From: Clostridium beijerinckii
Lineage (GTDB): Bacteria; Bacillota; Clostridia; Clostridiales; Clostridiaceae
DNA: 64,000 nt
Assembly: GCA_003129525.1 (NCBI GenBank)
Contig: CP029329.1
Span: forward strand, 1,407,501-1,471,500
Direction of reading: 5' to 3'
The notes under the pieces were generated by a model. That model ran no database searches, was not told where the DNA came from, and saw only the letters and a list, made by a program, of their open reading frames with translations. The position numbers were made by a program, and so were the translations under genes. This document shows, piece by piece, positions 28,979-38,072 of the stretch (positions within the stretch are counted from its first letter, which is position 1; each line of letters opens with the position of its first letter).

Positions 28979-29138
28979 TATTCAAGCTTATGAAGTTTAA
29001 CAAAATAAAATTAATGTTAATTGGAATAATAATTAGAAAAATACAGATAATAAGATGAAATACCTTGAAAAAATATACATTTGGAAAAATGTTTACATTG
29101 ACAAGATAGGGACATAAATGATAAAATAAATGTTTTGC

Positions 29139-29167
29139 TTGACAGATTTAACAATTTGAGATATAAT
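29139..29167 (+). promoter_or_regulatory. veg: consensus sigma-A promoter of veg
   Basis: TTGACA (29139-29144), 17 bp, TATAAT (29162-29167): a perfect match. A second TTGACA at 29097-29102 with TAAAAT 18 bp downstream could be an additional promoter. veg is known for a very strong promoter in Bacillus. Confidence 0.85.
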
Positions 29168-29190
29168 TGAGTGAGAAAGAGGGTGTTTAT

Positions 29191-29433
29191 ATGGAAAAGG
29201 TTAAAACTATTGCTTCCATTAAAAATGACATAGAGAGACACGTAGGTCAAAAGGTCACTTTAAAAGCTAATGGTGGAAGGAAAAAGATTTTAGTTAATGA
29301 TGGCATCATTGAAAGTGTATACCCAAGTATTTTTGTTATCAGATTAAAAAATGACACCCAAAGGACTGTGACATATAGCTATTCAGATGTATTGACAAAG
29401 ACTGTACAATTGGTATTTCCAACTATAATATAA
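29191..29433 (+). CDS. veg: Veg protein
   Basis: Small conserved Firmicutes protein of 80 aa with an SH3-like fold, linked in Bacillus to biofilm regulation and spore outgrowth. Recognised from IKNDIERHVGQKVTLKANGG and GRKKILVNDGIIESVYPSIF and the C-terminal VTYSYSDVLTKTVQL. The ATG at 29191 follows GAGGGTG; an in-frame TTG at 29167 is part of the -10 box and is rejected. Short 5' leader of about 20 bases. Its own terminator follows directly. Confidence 0.96.
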   Translation: MEKVKTIASIKNDIERHVGQKVTLKANGGRKKILVNDGIIESVYPSIFVIRLKNDTQRTVTYSYSDVLTKTVQLVFPTII

Positions 29434-29459
29434 ACTTCGATTTAATCGAAGTTTTTTTA
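29432..29459 (+). terminator. terminator of veg
   Basis: AAACTTCGATT/AATCGAAGTTT with almost no loop and a run of T; it begins within the veg stop codon. Confidence 0.9.
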
Positions 29460-29649
29460 GTTATTAAATAATAATATATTATCATTATAATTTAATATTT
29501 AAATGAATATTGAAAATTTCAAATGAATTTAGGTTTACGATGATTTTTAGAAAATCTCAAGATTTTTACTAATAACTTAGCATTCAGAATTGTAGAATGA
29601 AATGGGACAAGAAAATTTAATTATCTACATTGTTATAAATAAAAAAAAG

Positions 29650-29677
29650 AAAGATGGTGGGTTTCCATCTTTCAACT
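29650..29677. other. hairpin between veg and sipL
   Basis: GAAAGATGG and CCATCTTTC flank TGGGTTT; an A-run precedes it, so it would work as a terminator on the minus strand, where no gene is seen. Otherwise 29460-29919 is AT-rich without genes; a CATAAAAT box near 29859 could be a weak sigma-E -10 site for sipL. Confidence 0.4.
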
Positions 29678-29919
29678 ATGGTATAAAAGGGTATTGAGAA
29701 TTTATGAGAGGTTATATGGTCAATAACCAATTACTATAATACGACAAAAAATAGTGTATGTCAATAAGAAAAAGTGAAAAAAGTTAAAATAATGATATTA
29801 TAAGGCGAATTTAATAGGATTTTTGCTGAAAATTAATATTAGAATAGAAATATATCTATCATAAAATTCCATATATAAGTATATATATGATTAGTAGGAA
29901 TTTTATGGAGGTATGAAAT

Positions 29920-31482
29920 ATGGCACATATAGATATTATAAAAGAAAATGTACAATTTGAACAATTACTTAGAGATAGCAATTCTAATACAGTATTAAAA
30001 GAAGAATATCTAATCCCAGATACTCATCCTGATGTACAAGAAATATTAACTGTTGAAGCTAGACCGCTGATAATTAACAAAGAGATAATTGGTGATAAAA
30101 TAGTATTAGAAGGAAAAGTTGAATATACAGTAATATATTTGGCTAGAGAAGATGGACTTGTTGCAAATTCAGTTAACTACAATCAAAACTTTACAAATAA
30201 TATTGATTTAAATCAAGGAGAAGATAAAGTTATTTGTGAGGCACAATGTAATGTTGAACATATTGAAGCTAATATAATGAATGAAAGGAAAATATCAATT
30301 CAAGGAATAATTACCATAGATTGGGAACTTTACAAGAGTAATGATTTTGAATTTGTAAAAGACATTGAAGGTAGTGACGAGGTAGAAGTCTTAAAGAAGA
30401 CAGAAACAATAAATAAAATCAGTGCTAATGAAGATGTTGAACTGATGGGGAAATGTATTATTAGAGTTGGAATGGACAAACCGCAAATAAATAAAATTTT
30501 AAAATGTTCATTGCAATTGCATAAAAAAGAAGTAAAAATAGCGGATGATAAAATTTATCTTGGTTGTTACTGTAAATTAAATGTTTTATATAAGGGAGAT
30601 GACTCTAAAGACATAATTCCTTTAGAAGAAGATATTTATTTATCGAAAGAGGAAGAAGTTAAAGGTGTTACATCAGATATGATTCCAACAGTTTGTTATG
30701 AAATATCAAATAATGATTTAATGTTAGAAGAAGATGATTTAGGTGAAGTAAGAATTATAAATGATGAATTTATAGTTAAAGCAAATGTTAAAGTATTCTC
30801 AAAAGAAAATATAGATATGATTAAAGATGCATATTCTAATAAATGCTTAATTGGGCTCAGAAAAGATGAACATGAAGTTGGTATTCTTCATGGAGCAAAC
30901 AATTCTGAATCAATTGTTAAGTATAATATTCAACTAAAAGAGAAGGATTTTAAACCTGAACATATTATATCTGCTAATGCAGCCATAATATTAACTGATA
31001 AGCAAGTTATGAAAGACAGAGTCACTATAGAGGGGATTATTAAAGCAGATGTGTTATATAAAACAACTGATGATGAAAAATACTTAGCAAATGTTAAAGC
31101 TGAAATACCATTCTCAGCTATGATTGATATTTTTGGTGCTGATGAAAATATGAAATCTATAGTTAAAGCAAATTTGGAAAGTATAGATGCATCAATAGAA
31201 GGAAATAGTATAGCAATTAAAACAACTATAATATTATCCGGAAAGGTTTTGTATGAAATGAATAAAGAGTTCATTTCGGATATAGTTGAAGAAGAGGGAG
31301 ATATGCCAGAAAAAAAGGCAAGTATAACTATTTATGTTGTAGGAACTGGGGACACTTTATGGGATTTAGCTAAAAAGTATAATACAACAGTTTACGATTT
31401 AACTAAAATAAATAAGGTTGAAGATTCAGAACATATTGAAGACGGACAAAAATTAATAATTCCAGGAAGAGCAATTTTTTAG
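29920..31482 (+). CDS. sipL: SipL-like spore morphogenetic protein (SPOCS/DUF3794 + LysM)
   Basis: 520 aa with repeated DUF3794 (SPOCS) domains, roughly at 20-130, 170-285 and 320-440, and one LysM domain at about 472-517 (VVGTGDTLWDLAKKY...INKVEDSEHIEDGQKLIIPG in part). This is the architecture and length of C. difficile SipL, the functional counterpart of SpoVID, whose LysM domain binds SpoIVA and localises the coat around the forespore. Strong GGAGGT ribosome site. Location between veg and the cyanophycin genes, in a sporulation-rich block, agrees. Other DUF3794-LysM proteins exist in clostridia, so a paralog elsewhere cannot be excluded. Confidence 0.85.
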   Translation: MAHIDIIKENVQFEQLLRDSNSNTVLKEEYLIPDTHPDVQEILTVEARPLIINKEIIGDKIVLEGKVEYTVIYLAREDGLVANSVNYNQNFTNNIDLNQGEDKVICEAQCNVEHIEANIMNERKISIQGIITIDWELYKSNDFEFVKDIEGSDEVEVLKKTETINKISANEDVELMGKCIIRVGMDKPQINKILKCSLQLHKKEVKIADDKIYLGCYCKLNVLYKGDDSKDIIPLEEDIYLSKEEEVKGVTSDMIPTVCYEISNNDLMLEEDDLGEVRIINDEFIVKANVKVFSKENIDMIKDAYSNKCLIGLRKDEHEVGILHGANNSESIVKYNIQLKEKDFKPEHIISANAAIILTDKQVMKDRVTIEGIIKADVLYKTTDDEKYLANVKAEIPFSAMIDIFGADENMKSIVKANLESIDASIEGNSIAIKTTIILSGKVLYEMNKEFISDIVEEEGDMPEKKASITIYVVGTGDTLWDLAKKYNTTVYDLTKINKVEDSEHIEDGQKLIIPGRAIF

Positions 31483-31508
31483 GAACGTATATAAAGTTTG
31501 CATTTAAT

Positions 31509-31555
31509 GAGATACCTCGAAATGATTTTAAATTGTTTTGAGGATCTCTTTTTTT
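31509..31555 (+). terminator. terminator of sipL
   Basis: GAGATACCTCGAAA pairs with TTTTGAGGATCTC (small mismatches) followed by seven T. Confidence 0.85.
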
Positions 31556-31629
31556 ATGCGATTTTTTTTTTGAATAATTATTTAATATGGTGGAAAGAAT
31601 ATTTAATACATGATATGAGGTGATAATAT

Positions 31630-32475
31630 TTGAAAGATATTTTAAGTGGTAATTTAATAATAATAGGAGGAGCTGAAGACAAGGAAGGCAAAAAAGAAAT
31701 TTTAAAGAGAGTATGTAATTCAATTGACAAAGATAAAGATATATTATTAATTGCAACCATTGCGACTGAATATCCTAAAGAAGCAGCGACTAAGTATAAA
31801 GAAGTTTTTGGATCACTTAAAGTGAAAAATATAAAAGTATTAGATATTAGCGAGCGAACTGATGCATTTGAAGAATCAAATGTTGAACTGATAAAAGAAG
31901 CATCACTAATATTTTTTACTGGTGGAGATCAATTAAGAATAACAAGTTTGATTGGTGGAACTTCAATTTATAATGCTTTAAAAGAAGCATGTGATAAAGG
32001 TGCCTTTATTGTAGGAACTTCTGCGGGAGCATCCGTAATGAGTGATACGATGATAGTTCAAGGAAAAGATGATGAATCACCAAGAAAATGTACATTAAAA
32101 ATGTCTCCAGGATTAGGTCTAATTAAAGATGTTATAATTGATCAACATTTTGCTCAAAGAGGAAGGATTGGAAGATTATTAACAGGAATTGCACAAAATC
32201 CAGAAATTTTAGGAATAGGAATAGATGAAAATACTGGAATAGTAGTTAATAAATCTGGAGTAATAGAAGTAATAGGAGAAGGCGCAGTTTATTTTATTGA
32301 TGGAAGCGCAATAACATACACCAATGTTTCAGAATTACGTTCAGAGGATATTTTAAGTATGCATAATGTGAAATTGCATATATTAACTGATGGAAATAAA
32401 TTTAATCTTATAAAAAAGTCACCTTTTGAGGAGGAAAGATTTAATCATGAAGATAATACAAAAGAGAATATATGA
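31630..32475 (+). CDS. cphB: cyanophycinase
   Basis: Serine peptidase (S51 family) that cuts the Asp-Arg polymer cyanophycin to dipeptides. Motifs: NLIIIGGAEDK near the start, FFTGGDQLRITSLIGGT (about 97-113), the nucleophile elbow GTSAGASVMS (about 135-144) and the IDQHFAQRGRIGRL segment. 281 aa, typical length. The start is TTG at 31630 with GAGGTGATA upstream; no better ATG exists. Its 3' end overlaps the start of cphA by 29 bases, so the two genes are translationally coupled. Cytoplasmic. Confidence 0.93.
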   Translation: MKDILSGNLIIIGGAEDKEGKKEILKRVCNSIDKDKDILLIATIATEYPKEAATKYKEVFGSLKVKNIKVLDISERTDAFEESNVELIKEASLIFFTGGDQLRITSLIGGTSIYNALKEACDKGAFIVGTSAGASVMSDTMIVQGKDDESPRKCTLKMSPGLGLIKDVIIDQHFAQRGRIGRLLTGIAQNPEILGIGIDENTGIVVNKSGVIEVIGEGAVYFIDGSAITYTNVSELRSEDILSMHNVKLHILTDGNKFNLIKKSPFEEERFNHEDNTKENI

Positions 32476-35077
32476 AGGTCAAAATATTTATTCTCATAAA
32501 AAGTGCATAAAAATTGATGTTGATTTAGAAGGATATTGCGAGATACCTAGTAAAGAAATACCTAATTTTAATTTCAATCTTGTTAATATGATACCTGAAT
32601 TAAAAAAACATAGATGTGGGATTGACGAAGAAGGAGGTTTTGTAAAAAGACTTCAAGAAGGAACTTATTTAGCACATATTTGTGAACATATAATGATAGC
32701 AATACAAAATAATTTAGGAATAGATGTTTCTTATGGAAAGGCAAGAGAAGTTTCAGGTGATAGATACTATATTATTGCACAATATGAATATAAAAATACT
32801 GTGAGTGAGGTAGCTAATGTAGCTGTTGATTTAATAGATTCTTTAATTAAACAACTTCCTATAAATTTTAAAGGAAGAATAGATATAATAAAAGGTATAT
32901 TACAAAATGAAAAAATGGGTTGTACTACAAAAGCAATTTGTGATGCAGCAAAAGAATATAGTCTTCCAGTTATGCAACTTGGAGATAGTGATATATACCA
33001 AATAGGGTATGGGAAAATGAGTAGAGTTATAGAAGCTTCTATAGGAAATAAAACTAAATGCGTAGGTGTAGACATTTCTTGCGATAAGCTTTTAACAAAA
33101 CAATTACTTCAAAATCAAAATATACCTGTAGCAGAAGGAAATAAGGTATTTAACATAATTGGTTTATTACAGGAAGCAGAAAGAATAGGATATCCAGTGG
33201 TACTAAAACCTCAATATGGAAGCAAGGGTAAAGGGGTAATACTAAATATAAAAAATCAAAAACAATTAGTTGAATCATATATTAATTTACGAAAAAATCA
33301 AAATGACATTATTATTGAAAAATATTTTCAAGGGCAAGATTATCGAGTTTGCGTAGTAAATTATAAAGTAGTAGCAGTATCTTTAAGGCTTGCGCCCTTT
33401 GTTATTGGTAATGGAACAGATAGCTTGAAAAAACTAATTGATATTCTTAATGAAGATCCATTAAGAGGAGATGATCATGAAAAGGCATTAACAAAAATAA
33501 AAATTGACTCAGAACTAACTGAAAGCCTTTCAAAACGGAAATTGAATTTAGATTATATACCACAAAAGGACGAACAAATATCATTAAGAGAAAATGCAAA
33601 TATTTCAACTGGTGGTATTGCAATAGATTGTACAGACGAAATCTGCGAAGAAAATATAGATTGTTGTATAGATGCAGCTAAAACTTTGGGATTAGATATA
33701 TGTGGAATTGATATTTGTACAAAAGATATAAAAAATCCTATTAAAGAAAGTAATGGAATTATAATGGAGATAAATGCTGCACCTGGAATAAGGATGCATC
33801 ATTATCCTTCAAAGGGTAAAAAGCGTAATGTGGGAAAAGCAATACTTGAAATGCTCTATGATGAAAAGCCTGAAAATATACCTGTAGTATCTATTACTGG
33901 AACTAATGGGAAAACCACTACCACAAGATTAATAAGTCATGTACTAAAAAAGATGGGAAATACCGTAGGTATGACATGTACTGATGGTATATATTTAAAT
34001 GATAAGTGTATACATAAAGGCGATGACTCAGGGTTTAATAGTGCAAAGACAATACTAATGAATAAAGATGTAGATGTGGCTGTATTAGAAACTGCTAGAG
34101 GTGGACTAATAAAAAAAGGTCTAGCATATGATTTTGCAGATGTAGCAATTATAACAAATATAACTAATGATCATTTAGGGTTAGATGGAATTAATTCTAT
34201 TGAAGAGTTAAGCTTCACAAAGGCATTAGTTGGAGAAGCTGTAAAAAAAGATGGGTTTGTAGTTATAAATGCTGACGATGAATATAGTAAAACGGTAATT
34301 AATAGATTTGAAGCTGAAAAGATTTATTTTTCAAAATCTAAAGAAAATCAACTGATACAAGAAAATATTGCTAATGGTAAAATAGCAATATTTATTGAGA
34401 ATAATATGATTTGTGTAATTAATAAAAATAAAAAATATGAAATTATTTCAACTAAAAAATTACCTATATCTTACGACGGAAAATTAGAATACAATATTGA
34501 AAATGCAATGGCGGCATGCGGAGGGTTAATAGGTTTAAAAGTTGATTATTGCATGATTACAAAAGGCTTTTTGGATTTTAAGTTAAATAACGAATATAAT
34601 AATGGAAGATTTAATATATACAATTATTGTGACAGAAAAATTATTTTGGATTATGCTCATAATATTGAAGGGTATAAGGCAGTAATATCTTCACTAAAAA
34701 AGATAAAAGGGAAAAATGGCTTAATTGGTGTAATTGGTATACCTGGAGATAGAAAAAATGATGTGGGATATGAAATTGGAGAAATATGTGCAAATAATTT
34801 AGATAAAATAGTGATAAAAGAAGATAAAGACAGACGTGGCAGAAAAATTGGAGAAATTGCAGGATTGTTAGAAAAAGCTATATTAAAGATTAACAAAAAT
34901 GCAAACTTAAAGATATGCTTAGATGAAGTAGAGGCATTAAAATATGCTATAGATATAAGTAATAAAGATGATATAATTGTAGTATTTTATGAAAAATTAG
35001 ATTTACTTTTAGATTTCATAAAAGAAGAGCAAATAAATAAAACTGATACTATGAATGCAAATTATAAAACTGTATAG
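32447..35077 (+). CDS. cphA: cyanophycin synthetase
   Basis: Makes the non-ribosomal polymer of poly-Asp with Arg side chains. Three parts: N-terminal domain (1-160), ATP-grasp domain (about 165-475, with VVLKPQYGSKGKGV and MEINAAPGIRMHHYPSKGKK in part) and a Mur-ligase-like domain with the P-loop GTNGKTTTTR from about 485, then ITNDHLG and DYAHN. 876 aa matches CphA. Start 32447 chosen since GAGGAGG lies ten bases upstream. Coupled to cphB. Cyanophycin genes in clostridia have been connected with spores (C. perfringens); the position beside sipL fits this. Confidence 0.95.
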   Translation: MKIIQKRIYEGQNIYSHKKCIKIDVDLEGYCEIPSKEIPNFNFNLVNMIPELKKHRCGIDEEGGFVKRLQEGTYLAHICEHIMIAIQNNLGIDVSYGKAREVSGDRYYIIAQYEYKNTVSEVANVAVDLIDSLIKQLPINFKGRIDIIKGILQNEKMGCTTKAICDAAKEYSLPVMQLGDSDIYQIGYGKMSRVIEASIGNKTKCVGVDISCDKLLTKQLLQNQNIPVAEGNKVFNIIGLLQEAERIGYPVVLKPQYGSKGKGVILNIKNQKQLVESYINLRKNQNDIIIEKYFQGQDYRVCVVNYKVVAVSLRLAPFVIGNGTDSLKKLIDILNEDPLRGDDHEKALTKIKIDSELTESLSKRKLNLDYIPQKDEQISLRENANISTGGIAIDCTDEICEENIDCCIDAAKTLGLDICGIDICTKDIKNPIKESNGIIMEINAAPGIRMHHYPSKGKKRNVGKAILEMLYDEKPENIPVVSITGTNGKTTTTRLISHVLKKMGNTVGMTCTDGIYLNDKCIHKGDDSGFNSAKTILMNKDVDVAVLETARGGLIKKGLAYDFADVAIITNITNDHLGLDGINSIEELSFTKALVGEAVKKDGFVVINADDEYSKTVINRFEAEKIYFSKSKENQLIQENIANGKIAIFIENNMICVINKNKKYEIISTKKLPISYDGKLEYNIENAMAACGGLIGLKVDYCMITKGFLDFKLNNEYNNGRFNIYNYCDRKIILDYAHNIEGYKAVISSLKKIKGKNGLIGVIGIPGDRKNDVGYEIGEICANNLDKIVIKEDKDRRGRKIGEIAGLLEKAILKINKNANLKICLDEVEALKYAIDISNKDDIIVVFYEKLDLLLDFIKEEQINKTDTMNANYKTV

Positions 35078-35248
35078 AAGTAAAATTAAGAATTTATGAA
35101 GAAAATAAAATTAGTTCATATTGAATTTAATATTAATTCCAACATTGAGAATAGCAAATATATTTTTTGTAGAAACTTAACTTAAATTAGACAAGATTTT
35201 TTACCTATGATAAAATATTGTTAAAATGCAAGGAAAGGATATACGAAA

Positions 35249-36091
35249 ATGAAGATTAAGGCTTATGCAAAAATAAATATTGCCTTAGATGTTGTAGGAA
35301 AAAGATATGATGGATATCATTTGTTAAGAATGATAATGCAAACTATAGATTTATATGACACAATTGAAATTGAGAAAATCAATTTTGGCATAAAGTTAAA
35401 TTGTAATAAACATTATGTTCCTACAGATGAAAGGAATTTAGCATATAAAGCAGCAAAGTTATTTAAGGAAACTTATTCTATTGATGATGGAGTTGATATT
35501 AAATTAATTAAAAACATACCAGTTTCAGCTGGATTAGCTGGTGGAAGTACTGATGCTGCTGGTGTTCTGAAACTTATGAACAAAATATTCAACGTAAATG
35601 CAGATGATGATGAATTAAAAGCTTTGGGATTAAAGTTAGGAGCAGATGTACCATATTGTATAAGTGGCGGTACAGCATTATGTGAAGGCATTGGAGAACA
35701 AATTACCCAATTGAAACAATTTAAAGATAAGATTTTAGTTTTAATAAAACCACCTTTTGGAGTATCAACTAAAGAGGTTTATAAAAATTTTGATTTATCA
35801 AAAGTGATTTTTCATCCAAGAATAGATGAATTAATAAAAAGAATGGAAAATGATGATATTCACTTTGTAGCAAATAATATGAAGAATTTATTGGAAAATG
35901 TAACTTTGAAAAAACATAGGGTTATTACAAATATTAAAGAAGAAGTCAAAGCAAATGGTGCTATTGGCACAATGATGAGTGGCAGTGGGCCTACTGTTTT
36001 TGCTTTTTTTGACGATATGCTAAAAGCTCAAATATGCTATGATAATATGAAGATAAAATATAAAGATGTATTTATAACAAGAACAATTTAA
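35249..36091 (+). CDS. ispE: 4-diphosphocytidyl-2-C-methyl-D-erythritol kinase
   Basis: Fourth step of the non-mevalonate (MEP) isoprenoid pathway: ATP-dependent phosphorylation of CDP-ME. GHMP kinase fold: KAYAKINIALDV at the start (with the substrate-binding lysine), PVSAGLAGGSTDAA (about 91-104, ATP loop) and MMSGSGPTVFAFF near the C-terminus. 280 aa, normal. Ribosome site AAGGAAAGG. The gene in Bacillus also sits shortly after yabG and veg. Followed closely by spoIIR, whose promoter lies in the 62-base gap. Confidence 0.96.
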   Translation: MKIKAYAKINIALDVVGKRYDGYHLLRMIMQTIDLYDTIEIEKINFGIKLNCNKHYVPTDERNLAYKAAKLFKETYSIDDGVDIKLIKNIPVSAGLAGGSTDAAGVLKLMNKIFNVNADDDELKALGLKLGADVPYCISGGTALCEGIGEQITQLKQFKDKILVLIKPPFGVSTKEVYKNFDLSKVIFHPRIDELIKRMENDDIHFVANNMKNLLENVTLKKHRVITNIKEEVKANGAIGTMMSGSGPTVFAFFDDMLKAQICYDNMKIKYKDVFITRTI

Positions 36092-36103
36092 TTTGAAGTA
36101 AAT

Positions 36104-36131
36104 GCATAAAAAACCTCCAAGTGGTAATAAT
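36104..36131 (+). promoter_or_regulatory. spoIIR: sigma-F-type promoter of spoIIR
   Basis: GCATA (36104-36108), 14 bp, GGTAATAAT (36123-36131). This fits the forespore consensus GYATA ... GGnrAnAnT; the spacing is about one base short of the common 15. spoIIR is the classical sigma-F-dependent signalling gene. Confidence 0.65.
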
Positions 36132-36152
36132 TCAACTACAAGGGGGTTTGTT
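36109..36152 (+). promoter_or_regulatory. hairpin covering the spoIIR ribosome-binding site
   Basis: AAACCTCC (36111-36118) can pair with GGGGGTTT (36142-36149), which contains the spoIIR Shine-Dalgarno. The left arm lies upstream of the start point expected from the sigma-F promoter, so it would be present only in read-through RNA from ispE. It may also act as a weak terminator. Confidence 0.5.
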
Positions 36153-36153
36153 T

Positions 36154-36924
36154 ATGAAAAAATGTTTGAAAGTGAAAAAAATATTTTCTATAGTGTTGAT
36201 ATGTGTTAGCATAAATATATTCCAAGGATGTACAAGCATCCAAGAGCATGTTAGTAAAAGTATTGGAAGTAATTTAAGTGAATTAGGAAAAAATACTGAG
36301 AATGAAGATAAAATTAGAAATCTTAATTATGATGATGTGAAAGATTCATTAATAAGATTTCACGTTATTGCAAATAGCGATAATGAAGAGGACCAGAATT
36401 TAAAGTTAAAGGTTAAAAATAAAGTTATAGATTATTTATATCCTTATTTAAATGATTCACAATCGTTAGATGAATCCAGGCAAATCATAAAAGATAGGAT
36501 GCAAGAAGTTAAAAAACTTGCAGAAGAAGTAATTAAGGATAATAATTATAAATATGGAATACAAGTTGAACTATCTAGGGAAAACTTTCCGGATAAGTCT
36601 TATGGGAATATAACTTTACCACAAGGTAATTATGAAGCATTTAGAATAATCATAGGAGATGGACAAGGTAAGAATTGGTGGTGTGTAATGTTTCCACCAT
36701 TATGTTTTGTGGATGAATCTAAGGCAGAAGTAGAGTATGATAAAACAGAAGAAAAAATAAATTCAACAAAAAACAACTCAAATTTAGAAATGAAATTAAA
36801 TTCTGATGAAAATAAATTAGAGAAATTAGATATACAAAATGATAAGAATGATAAACAAAATAACAAAAATAATATACAAATAAAATTTAAAATAGTGGAA
36901 ATATTAAAGAGTATATTTAACTAG
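36154..36924 (+). CDS. spoIIR: SpoIIR, stage II sporulation signalling protein
   Basis: Secreted from the forespore to activate SpoIIGA, which processes pro-sigma-E in the mother cell. N-terminal signal sequence (5-25) ends in FQGC, so Cys26 could be lipidated or the signal simply cleaved. The conserved core begins at SLIRFHVIANSDNEEDQNLK (in part, about 66) and ends around GKNWWCVMFPPLCFVDESKA. After that comes an Asn/Lys/Glu-rich tail of about 60 residues, longer than in most relatives. Start 36154 follows AAGGGGG; the ATG-like start at 36121 precedes the ribosome site. Ten bases before the next gene. Confidence 0.94.
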   Translation: MKKCLKVKKIFSIVLICVSINIFQGCTSIQEHVSKSIGSNLSELGKNTENEDKIRNLNYDDVKDSLIRFHVIANSDNEEDQNLKLKVKNKVIDYLYPYLNDSQSLDESRQIIKDRMQEVKKLAEEVIKDNNYKYGIQVELSRENFPDKSYGNITLPQGNYEAFRIIIGDGQGKNWWCVMFPPLCFVDESKAEVEYDKTEEKINSTKNNSNLEMKLNSDENKLEKLDIQNDKNDKQNNKNNIQIKFKIVEILKSIFN

Positions 36925-36934
36925 GAGGAACAAG

Positions 36935-37924
36935 ATGACAAAAGCATTAGCCATGATTTCAGGCGGATTAGATAGTATTTTAGCAGCTAAACTAATTAAA
37001 GAACAGGGTATAGAGGTAATAGGAATTTGTTTTAGATCATATTTTTTTAATGAAGAAAATGCAAAAAGAATGACAAAGCAAATAGGAATAGAATTAGAAG
37101 TAATAGATTTCTCTAAGGAACATTTTGAGATGGTTAGAGATCCAAAGCATGGTTGGGGTAAAAATATGAATCCATGTATAGATTGTCATTCTATGATGAT
37201 GAGATATTCGGGCGAATTACTTGAAAAATTTAATGCGGATTTTATTATTACAGGTGAAGTTTTAAATCAAAGACCTATGTCACAAAATAGATCTGCATTA
37301 GATGTAGTAAAAAAACAATCTGGATTTAGTGATAAAATTTTGAGACCATTATGCGCAAAAAATTTAAAAGAAACTCAAATGGAACTTGATGGACTAGTAG
37401 ATAGAGAAAAATTGTTGGATTTTTCAGGAAGAAATAGAAAACCTCAAATGGCATTGGCTGAGAAGTGGGGTATAAAGGATTATCCATCTCCAGCAGGCGG
37501 ATGTAAATTAACAGAACCTAATTATTCTATTAGATTAAAAGAAATTTTAGAAACCAAAAAAGATGTTACAGAAAAGGATATACACTTGTTAAAGTATGGA
37601 CGACATTTTGCAAGTGAGAATAAGACTAAAATAATAGTATCAAGGACTGGAGAAGAAGGAGAACAAATAAAACAATTATTAAATAATAAAGATATGATGT
37701 TTTTTACTTCTAAGTTTAATGGTGCAATGGTCATAATACCAGAGGGTAATAATCCTACAGAAGATGACTTGATATTTGCCTGTAGACTAGCGACTAGATA
37801 CAGTAAAGGAAAAGATGAAGAATTAGTTCGTGTTAAATTTGGAAAATTCTCAACTGAGTTTAATTCAACTAGAGATGTTAATGCTATGACTCAAGAAGAA
37901 TTGGATAAATATATTATTAATTAA
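36935..37924 (+). CDS. PP-loop ATPase, tRNA 2-thiouridine/4-thiouridine synthase-like
   Basis: Adenylating enzyme of the MnmA/ThiI-like N-type ATP pyrophosphatase group. Residues 6-20 hold the PP-loop SGGLDS (9-14); NPCIDCH supplies C81 and C84, and AGGCKL near 188 supplies a third cysteine, an arrangement expected for tRNA thiolation. 329 aa; the C-terminal 120 residues form a separate domain not seen in MnmA. Strong TAGGAGG just after spoIIR. The usual MnmA is probably encoded elsewhere, so this is likely a distinct clostridial thiolase. tRNA substrate and sulfur donor are not predictable. Confidence 0.75.
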   Translation: MTKALAMISGGLDSILAAKLIKEQGIEVIGICFRSYFFNEENAKRMTKQIGIELEVIDFSKEHFEMVRDPKHGWGKNMNPCIDCHSMMMRYSGELLEKFNADFIITGEVLNQRPMSQNRSALDVVKKQSGFSDKILRPLCAKNLKETQMELDGLVDREKLLDFSGRNRKPQMALAEKWGIKDYPSPAGGCKLTEPNYSIRLKEILETKKDVTEKDIHLLKYGRHFASENKTKIIVSRTGEEGEQIKQLLNNKDMMFFTSKFNGAMVIIPEGNNPTEDDLIFACRLATRYSKGKDEELVRVKFGKFSTEFNSTRDVNAMTQEELDKYIIN

Positions 37925-38072
37925 AGATTAGATGTTATTTCAATAAATAATATATAAAGTATTTACTATATATTAATTTGTATATTAATATATGTACAAT
38001 ATAAAATTTGATAAAAAATTAATATATTATGATGCTAAATTATTAAAATGAATATAAAACTTGGAGGTAATT

